The notes beneath the pieces were generated by a model, which was not told the DNA's origin, did not search any database, and was given only the letters and a program-made list of their open reading frames with translations. From the NCBI GenBank assembly GCA_028703545.1, contig JAQVMR010000008.1:1-26129 (forward strand): a stretch of DNA of 26,129 nt, in the 5' to 3' direction. Source of the stretch: Patescibacteria group bacterium. Lineage in GTDB: Bacteria > Patescibacteriota > Patescibacteriia > UBA1558 > S5-K13. Below, piece after piece: positions 21,297 through 26,129 of the stretch (positions are counted from its first letter, which is position 1; every line of letters begins with the position of its first letter). The position numbers and the translations under genes were made by a program.

Positions 21297-23261
21297 ATGG
21301 CAAAAATAATAGGAATTGACCTTGGAACAACAAACAGCGCAATGGCTGTGATTCAAGGCGGAAAACCAGAGATTATTGAAAACAAAGAGGGAAATAGGAC
21401 AACAGCTTCTGTGGTTGCTATGTCAAAGACAAATGAAAGATTAGTTGGTCAACTTGCTAAACGTCAAGCAGTAATTAATCCAGAAAATACTTTGTTTTCA
21501 ATTAAACGTTTAATTGGAAGAAGTTTTACAGATGCAGAGGTTCAAGAAGACACGAAAACTCTTCCATATAAAATCGTAAAATCAGGTGAGGGAGTAAAAG
21601 TTGAAATGAGTGGGAAAGAATATACACCACAAGAAATTTCAGCAATGATTTTACAGAAATTAAAAGCTGATGCTGAAGAAAAATTAGGAGGCAAAGTAGA
21701 AGAAGCTGTAATTACAGTTCCAGCTTATTTTAATGATGCACAGCGTCAAGCAACAAAAGATGCAGGAGAAATTGCAGGATTAAAAGTAAAAAGAATTATA
21801 AATGAGCCAACAGCAGCTGCATTTGCTTATGGATTTGACAGAGAAGATGACAAACAAATTGCTGTTTATGATTTGGGTGGTGGAACTTTTGATATTTCGG
21901 TTTTGGATATCTCCCATGATAAAGAATCAAAACAATCAACAGTTGAAGTTAAATCCACTAACGGTGATACACATTTAGGTGGAGATGACTTTGATCAAAG
22001 AATTATAAACTGGATTATTGAAGAATTTAAAAAAGATCAAGGAATTGATTTATCAAATGATAAAACCGCACTTCAAAGATTGAAAGAGTCGGCCGAAAAA
22101 GCAAAAATAGAACTATCTACAGCCCAAGAAACTGAAATAAATCAACCATTTATTACTACAGACGCAAGTGGACCAAAACATTTGGTAATGAAAATGACAA
22201 GAGCTAAACTAGAGGATTTAATAAAGGATTTGGTTGATTCCACAATGGAGCCATGTAAAAAGGCAATTGCTGATGCTGGTTATAAAATTTCTGATATAGA
22301 TGAGGTAATTTTAGTCGGTGGTATGACAAGAATGCCCTATGTTCAGAAAAAAGTTGAAGAATTTTTTGCTAAAAAACCAAATGTAAGCGTAAATCCTGAT
22401 GAAGTAGTGGCTCTTGGTGCAGCAGTTCAAGCAGGACAATTTGAAGGTTCAATTGGAGGAAAAGAAGTTCTTTTACTTGATATAACTCCATTAACACTTG
22501 GAATTGAAACTCTTGGTGGTGTTATGACTCCACTTATAGAGAAAAATACAACAATTCCAAGTTCAAAATCTCAAATTTTTTCAACAGCCGCAGATAGTCA
22601 AACATCCGTAGAAATTCACATTTTACAAGGTGAGAGACCAATGGCACATGACAATAAAACTTTGGGAAGATTTATTCTAGACGGAATTCCACCAGCACCT
22701 CGTGGAATACCACAGATTGAAGTTTCTTTTGATATTGATGCAAATGGAATTTTAAATGTAAAAGCAGTTGATAAAGCGACCGGAAAAGAACAGAAAATTA
22801 CTATTACTGCATCAAGCGGTCTTTCAAAAGATGATATTGAAAAAATGAAACAAGAAGCAGAAAAACACGCCGAAGAAGATAAGAAGAAAAAAGAAGAGAT
22901 TGAAATGCAAAATAATGTTGATACTGTAATTTATAGTACAGAAAGATTATTAAAAGATGCCGAGGATAAAACAAAATATCCAAATGGAATTCCAGAAGAT
23001 TCAAAGAAAAAAGTAACTGATAAATTAGAAGAGCTTAAAAAGGCAAGAGAAATAAATAATTTTGATGATATGAAGAAAAAATTAGAAGAAATGAACGAAG
23101 TTGTTCAAGAAATTGGAAAAGCAATGTATGCTCAGTCACAAGCTCAGAATCCAAATCCAGAACAAGCTCAAGCAAATCCAAATGAAGCTCAACAAAATCA
23201 AGAAACGCCCAAGCAAGAAGGTCCAGTTGAGGGTGAATACGAAGAAGTTAAAAAAGAATAA
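21297..23261 (+). CDS. dnaK: Chaperone DnaK (Hsp70)
   Basis: The 654-aa protein is a complete Hsp70. Its ATPase domain has the phosphate-1 motif IGIDLGTTNSAMAV (residues 4-17), AVITVPAYFNDAQRQATKDAG, IINEPTAAAFAYGFD, VYDLGGGTFDISVLDI and ILVGGMTRMPYVQKKV. Then come the linker VLLLDITPLTLGIETLGG and the substrate-binding beta domain, a helical lid rich in Lys/Glu, and a Gln/Asn/Pro-rich tail ending EGEYEEVKKE. It folds and disaggregates proteins with DnaJ and GrpE, encoded nearby. It lacks its own CIRCE; transcription is likely from the hrcA promoter or from the spacer. See the hairpin at 21267-21286 for its unusual start region. Confidence 0.98.
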   Translation: MAKIIGIDLGTTNSAMAVIQGGKPEIIENKEGNRTTASVVAMSKTNERLVGQLAKRQAVINPENTLFSIKRLIGRSFTDAEVQEDTKTLPYKIVKSGEGVKVEMSGKEYTPQEISAMILQKLKADAEEKLGGKVEEAVITVPAYFNDAQRQATKDAGEIAGLKVKRIINEPTAAAFAYGFDREDDKQIAVYDLGGGTFDISVLDISHDKESKQSTVEVKSTNGDTHLGGDDFDQRIINWIIEEFKKDQGIDLSNDKTALQRLKESAEKAKIELSTAQETEINQPFITTDASGPKHLVMKMTRAKLEDLIKDLVDSTMEPCKKAIADAGYKISDIDEVILVGGMTRMPYVQKKVEEFFAKKPNVSVNPDEVVALGAAVQAGQFEGSIGGKEVLLLDITPLTLGIETLGGVMTPLIEKNTTIPSSKSQIFSTAADSQTSVEIHILQGERPMAHDNKTLGRFILDGIPPAPRGIPQIEVSFDIDANGILNVKAVDKATGKEQKITITASSGLSKDDIEKMKQEAEKHAEEDKKKKEEIEMQNNVDTVIYSTERLLKDAEDKTKYPNGIPEDSKKKVTDKLEELKKAREINNFDDMKKKLEEMNEVVQEIGKAMYAQSQAQNPNPEQAQANPNEAQQNQETPKQEGPVEGEYEEVKKE

Positions 23262-23272
23262 ATAATTATAGA

Positions 23273-23305
23273 AGACCTCGAAGGTTCGTAGATCCTTTGA
23301 GGTCT
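23273..23305. repeat. Palindrome between dnaK and the DUF3467 gene
   Basis: AGACCTCGAAGG (23273-23284) pairs with CCTTTGAGGTCT (23294-23305), with one G-T wobble and a 9-nt loop. There is no T-run, so it is not an ordinary terminator. It spans an alternative ATG at 23297, which helps reject that start. Confidence 0.85.
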
Positions 23306-23317
23306 GAATATAAAAAT

Positions 23318-23602
23318 ATGGAAACCAAACAAGTAGAAATAAAAATTGCTGATAATTTTCCTGGCGGAGAATATGCAAATGCAATGCAAATAATGCACAA
23401 TAAAGATGAATTTATAATGAACTTTTTAAACATTACTGTGCCAAATGGGAGGGTTTGTGCAAAAATTATTACAACTCCAGGACACATGAAAAGAATGATA
23501 AATGCAATGACAGAAAGTATTAAAAAATATGAAGAAAATTTTGGAGAAATAAAAGAATCAGATGCTCCAGAAAAATCAATTGGTTTTGAAGACAGAAAAT
23601 AA
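23318..23602 (+). CDS. DUF3467 family protein
   Basis: I place the start at 23318 (METKQVEIKI), since the upstream ATG at 23297 lies in the palindrome and adds residues not expected for the family. The 94-aa product fits the DUF3467 pattern: GGEYANAMQIMHNKDEFIMNFLNI, then GRVCAKIITTPGHMKRMINAMTESIKKYEENFGEI, a small beta-sheet with a C-terminal helix. The function of the domain is unknown; it is widespread in bacteria and archaea. Position between dnaK and dnaJ hints at a role with chaperones, but this is context only. Confidence 0.85.
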   Translation: METKQVEIKIADNFPGGEYANAMQIMHNKDEFIMNFLNITVPNGRVCAKIITTPGHMKRMINAMTESIKKYEENFGEIKESDAPEKSIGFEDRK

Positions 23603-23618
23603 TTATTAACCCCAATCC

Positions 23619-23634
23619 CGAGCCTCTAGGCCCG
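23619..23634. repeat. Short imperfect hairpin before dnaJ, grpE-tail repeat relative
   Basis: CGAGCC (23619-23624) and GGCCCG (23629-23634) form a 6-bp stem with one A-C mismatch and loop TCTA. It resembles the CCGAGC hairpin at 19780-19794 and is GC-rich in an AT-rich gap of 44 nt. It ends 12 nt before the dnaJ ATG. Confidence 0.55.
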
Positions 23635-23646
23635 AATTTCTAAATT

Positions 23647-24747
23647 ATGTCAAAAGACTATTACAAGATTTTAGGTGTAGAAAAAAATGCTACTGAATCT
23701 GATATTAAAAAAGCTTTTTCTAAATTAGCTCATAAATATCATCCTGATAAAGCTGGCGGTGATGAATCAAAATTTAAAGAAATAAATGAAGCTTATCAGG
23801 TTTTAAAAGATAAAGAAAAAAGACAAAAATACGATCAATTTGGTAGTGATTTTGCTAGTGGTTTTTCTGGTGGAGGCAATCCATTTGGTGGTGGATTTAA
23901 TTGGCAGGATTTTTCTTCTCAGGGATTCGGAGGTTTTAATAATGGGGGAGTTGAGTTTGATTTTGGAGATATTGGAGATATTTTTGGTGATTTTTTTGGT
24001 GGCTCAAGACGTTCTTCAAGAAGAAGTTCTAGAGGAAGAGATATTCAGACAGAAATTCAGATTAGTTTTGAGGAATCAGTATTTGGAGTAGAAAAACATC
24101 TAAGATTAAATAAAAAAATTATTTGTGATAAATGTAATGGAAGAGGTGGAACCAATCAGGAAAAATGTAAAAAATGTAATGGCTCTGGAAAAGTAACCAT
24201 TCAACAACAGACATTTTTCGGTAATTTTGCAAGTGTTACAACTTGTCCTGATTGTGATGGAAGTGGCGTTACCTTTAAAGAAACATGTTCAAAATGCAAT
24301 GGTTTAGGAAGTGTAAGTGGTAGTGAAGAAATAAAAGTAAAAATTCCAGGAGGTATTGCAGATGGCCAAACAATTAGATTATCTGGGAAAGGTGAATCAG
24401 GTTCAAAAGGATCTCAAGGTGGAGATTTATATATAATTGTAAGAGTTTCTAAAAGTTCCAAATTTGAAAGAATAGGAAATGATATACACTCAACCGTAAA
24501 GTTAAAATATTCTCAACTTATAAAAGGAGATAAAATTTTAGTTGATACAATTGATGGAGAAGTGAAATTAAAAATTCCAGAATTTACTCCTAGTGGAAAA
24601 GTTTTTGTTTTGCACGATAAGGGTGTTACAAAATTAAATTCACGCGGAAGAGGAGATCATCACGTAAAAGTTATACTAGATATTCCAAAATATTTAGACA
24701 AGGAACAGAAAAAACTGATTGAAGAATTAGAAAAAAGAGGACTGTAA
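23647..24747 (+). CDS. dnaJ: Chaperone DnaJ (Hsp40), type I
   Basis: The 366-aa protein has all type I parts: J domain (residues 4-66) with HPD at 32-34, which stimulates DnaK ATPase; a Gly/Phe-rich region (about 70-120); the zinc-binding domain with four CxxCxGxG repeats (C160/C163, C174/C177, C200/C203, C214/C217); and the C-terminal substrate-binding and dimerisation domain (VKIPGGIADGQTIRLSGKGE onward). A Ser/Arg tract (SRRSSRRSSRGR, 120-131) lies before the zinc domain. It ends the heat-shock cluster. No SD; a small hairpin repeat lies just upstream. Confidence 0.97.
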   Translation: MSKDYYKILGVEKNATESDIKKAFSKLAHKYHPDKAGGDESKFKEINEAYQVLKDKEKRQKYDQFGSDFASGFSGGGNPFGGGFNWQDFSSQGFGGFNNGGVEFDFGDIGDIFGDFFGGSRRSSRRSSRGRDIQTEIQISFEESVFGVEKHLRLNKKIICDKCNGRGGTNQEKCKKCNGSGKVTIQQQTFFGNFASVTTCPDCDGSGVTFKETCSKCNGLGSVSGSEEIKVKIPGGIADGQTIRLSGKGESGSKGSQGGDLYIIVRVSKSSKFERIGNDIHSTVKLKYSQLIKGDKILVDTIDGEVKLKIPEFTPSGKVFVLHDKGVTKLNSRGRGDHHVKVILDIPKYLDKEQKKLIEELEKRGL

Positions 24748-24771
24748 TTAAAACTAGTTAGTTGTCAAAAT

Positions 24772-24800
24772 TTGAATTTTAAAATTGGACATTGTATAAT
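24772..24800 (+). promoter_or_regulatory. Promoter of a likely leaderless gene
   Basis: TTGAAT (24772-24777), 17 nt, perfect TATAAT (24795-24800). Transcription should start about 7 nt downstream, at 24807-24808, which is the A of the ATG of the next gene. Confidence 0.75.
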
Positions 24801-24807
24801 TATATTT

Positions 24808-25128
24808 ATGAACCAAGAAAAATGGAAAGATGTCAAGGCAAAAATCCTTGATAGTTTTGATGTTATAAATCAGTATACAAATACTGATGATGATAATCAT
24901 GGAATTCTAGAAGTAATAGAGTTTAAAAGTCCAGCCGGAGAAATGAAAGTAGAATTTCATGAGAGAGATTTAGTTCTTGACAAACACACAAATTATTCAA
25001 ATAGGATAGGATCAGGAGTATCAGTTGATTATATTTATTCTAATACAGAAAAAACATATTCTTTGAAGGCCTACAAAAAAGTTAATGATGATTGGGAGCA
25101 AATAGAAGCTCCTTCATTTGTTTCGTAA
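24808..25128 (+). CDS. Hypothetical protein, 106 aa
   Basis: Not recognised. Starts MNQEKWKDVKAKILDSFDVI at 24808; an earlier ATG at 24772 is inside the promoter's -35 box. It is a soluble, acidic protein with an N-terminal helix, an Asp-rich turn (NTDDDNHG) and beta strands (ILEVIEFKSPAGEMKVEFHERDLVLDKHT, VDYIYSNTEKTYSLKAYKKVNDDWEQI), so a small alpha+beta domain. No catalytic motif is visible. It has its own promoter and probably a leaderless transcript, set apart from dnaJ. Confidence 0.75.
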   Translation: MNQEKWKDVKAKILDSFDVINQYTNTDDDNHGILEVIEFKSPAGEMKVEFHERDLVLDKHTNYSNRIGSGVSVDYIYSNTEKTYSLKAYKKVNDDWEQIEAPSFVS

Positions 25129-25147
25129 ATATAAAAATTAAAATATC

Positions 25148-25169
25148 CCATTCAAGTATTACTTGATGG
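25148..25169 (+). repeat. Small hairpin before the 25180 gene
   Basis: CCA and TCAAGT (25148-25157, one bulged T) pair with ACTTGA and TGG (25161-25169) around a 3-nt ATT loop. It sits 10 nt before the ATG and has no T-run, so it may affect translation rather than end transcription. Confidence 0.6.
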
Positions 25170-25179
25170 CAAAACAAAA

Positions 25180-25608
25180 ATGAAAAAAAATATCTTTTTA
25201 ATTTTAAAAATTTTAACGGTATGTATTGTTTTAATATTGATAGTTATATCAATAGTAATTTATTTTGAAAAACAAAATAGAGTTATAAAACCAAAAAATC
25301 AAAAACAAAACAATGGGTACATGAAACAAGTTTCTCAGGAAGAATTGAGAGCAAATTATAAATCTGGAGTGTTACTGGCTATTAATAATTTTAAAGGCAA
25401 TTATGAAGAAACAAGAAATAAATTATCTAATATTATTGTTCCAAGCGATTCTGAATTTATGAATTTACACATTAATTTAATAACAGCATTTGATTCTATA
25501 ATTTATAGAAATGATAAACAAACAGCAAAACAGAGACTGGAAGAAATTTCTTCAAAGAATGATTGGCTAACAAATCCACTATCAAAAATTATACAGTCAA
25601 TACAGTAA
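25180..25608 (+). CDS. Hypothetical membrane-anchored protein, 142 aa
   Basis: Not recognised. One strong transmembrane segment (residues about 5-28) follows MKKN, then a basic, Gln/Asn-rich linker (EKQNRVIKPKNQKQNNG) and a mainly helical outer domain (about 50-142) with leucine-spaced helices (LRANYKSGVLLAINNFKGNYEETRNKLSNI, TAKQRLEEISSKNDWL). The topology suggests N-in, C-out. An ATG at 25166 stops after a few codons, so 25180 is the start. It ends 6 nt before the next membrane-protein gene, so they are probably cotranscribed. Confidence 0.75.
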   Translation: MKKNIFLILKILTVCIVLILIVISIVIYFEKQNRVIKPKNQKQNNGYMKQVSQEELRANYKSGVLLAINNFKGNYEETRNKLSNIIVPSDSEFMNLHINLITAFDSIIYRNDKQTAKQRLEEISSKNDWLTNPLSKIIQSIQ

Positions 25609-25614
25609 TAAAAT

Positions 25615-26129
25615 ATGATATTTTATAAAAGAATATTGGGGTTTATTTTAGCTATTTTTTTTGGAATAATATTCGAGATTGTTTATTATAATCCAAAATT
25701 TTTTGTATATGGGTTTTTATTGTCAATATTTTTAATATTTTTTTATTTTTGGAGAATAAAGAATAGATTTATTAAAAATATTGAAATTTTCTCTTATTGG
25801 CTCGTAACTCTTGCTTTTTTGTTGTGTTTATGGGCATTTTTTGTAGTAGCTGATAATTTTGTTATAAGAACTATCGTTTTAATTTTTTGTGTTTATTTCT
25901 TTATGATTTTATTTGATTCTTTTTTTAAGAAAATTTATGAGAACAAGGAAATTTCCAACGAAATTGTTAAAAGTATGGATTTTATTTGTTTTCTGTTCTT
26001 TATTTTTTTTATGTTTTATACTTTTACATTTATAAGGGCGAATTTGATAATTAGCTCTCTTTTAATTTTATTAGTATCATTTATTTGTTTAATTATAAAA
26101 TTTTATTGGGAAAAATTAAAAGGAAAAAA
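25615..26129 (+). CDS. Polytopic membrane protein, 3' end cut by window
   Basis: The frame is open from the ATG at 25615 to the window end, 171 codons without a stop. The protein is very Phe/Ile/Leu-rich with about six predicted transmembrane segments: residues about 7-24, 30-46, 60-77, 83-100, 124-142 and 146-161. Short loops such as RIKNRF and KKIYENKEISNEIVKSMD separate them. I cannot name a family, and no transporter signature is visible. It follows the single-TM gene by 6 nt. Confidence 0.75.
   Translation, partial: MIFYKRILGFILAIFFGIIFEIVYYNPKFFVYGFLLSIFLIFFYFWRIKNRFIKNIEIFSYWLVTLAFLLCLWAFFVVADNFVIRTIVLIFCVYFFMILFDSFFKKIYENKEISNEIVKSMDFICFLFFIFFMFYTFTFIRANLIISSLLILLVSFICLIIKFYWEKLKGK

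Noticed and set aside
23273..23305. Terminator after dnaK
   Set aside because: The stem is strong but no T-run follows on either strand.
22804..23487. Minus-strand ORFs over the dnaK 3' end and DUF3467 gene
   Set aside because: Antisense to clear genes, hydrophobic low-complexity translations arising from Lys/Glu codons.
23840..24091. Second-frame ORF inside dnaJ
   Set aside because: It overlaps the Gly/Phe and zinc regions of dnaJ; the translation is a Val/Leu/Glu-rich artefact of Gly and Arg codons.

Overview
The window is about 26 kb of AT-rich DNA, roughly 30% GC by eye. It looks like a chromosome segment from a Candidate Phyla Radiation (Patescibacteria) bacterium. The evidence is a set of unusually short core proteins (a 130-aa TsaB-like protein, a 230-aa HrcA), tightly packed operons, almost no Shine-Dalgarno sites, and several protein types common in that group: a winged-helix/nucleotidyltransferase-like fusion, a large membrane protein with a propeller-like C-terminus, a small GIY-YIG protein and DUF3467. 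TGA is used as a stop (for example ATGA overlaps at 5048-5051 and 10521-10524), so the recoded SR1/Gracilibacteria code is not in use. The phylum assignment is inference; there is no rRNA here.

Layout. 1-185 holds a structured, probably minus-strand RNA candidate. 220-6175 is an accessory stretch: a large unknown protein, a deoxyribosyltransferase-like protein, a GT4 glycosyltransferase, then a close-packed run of Nudix / SGNH hydrolase / Nudix / GDP-mannose-hydrolase-like Nudix / unknown / DUF333 genes. 6288-7534 is the rplJ-rplL operon with a clear L10 leader and attenuator. 7547-9814 (minus) encodes a membrane protein with a degenerate PP2C-like cytoplasmic domain and a propeller-like outer domain. 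9952-10913 is a wHTH regulator overlapping a short TsaB. 10945-12144 (minus) is a GC-richer nucleoside diphosphate kinase and an RsuA/RluB-type pseudouridine synthase. 12145-12423 is a divergent intergenic region with a cluster of DnaA boxes. 12424-17167 is a short dcw operon (mraZ, rsmH, ftsL-like, class B PBP, murF-like). 17276-18370 is an exported thioredoxin-fold protein. 18383-24747 is a heat-shock cluster (CIRCE, hrcA, grpE, hsp20, GIY-YIG gene, zinc-ribbon gene, dnaK, DUF3467 gene, dnaJ). The window ends with three unrecognised genes, the last cut by the window edge.

How it fits together. L10/L12 supply the ribosomal stalk under leader control. The mraZ operon makes septal and peptidoglycan enzymes. 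The HrcA/CIRCE pair should control the chaperone genes. The intergenic spaces are rich in short palindromic repeats of at least three families, including heptanucleotide tandem repeats directly before rplJ, rplL and grpE and locus-specific inverted repeats around the GIY-YIG gene.

The points most worth a second look are the DnaA-box cluster, the 5'-end RNA candidate, the pseudo-PP2C/propeller protein, the repeat elements around the GIY-YIG gene, the hairpin between dnaK and its SD-like site, and likely leaderless genes.
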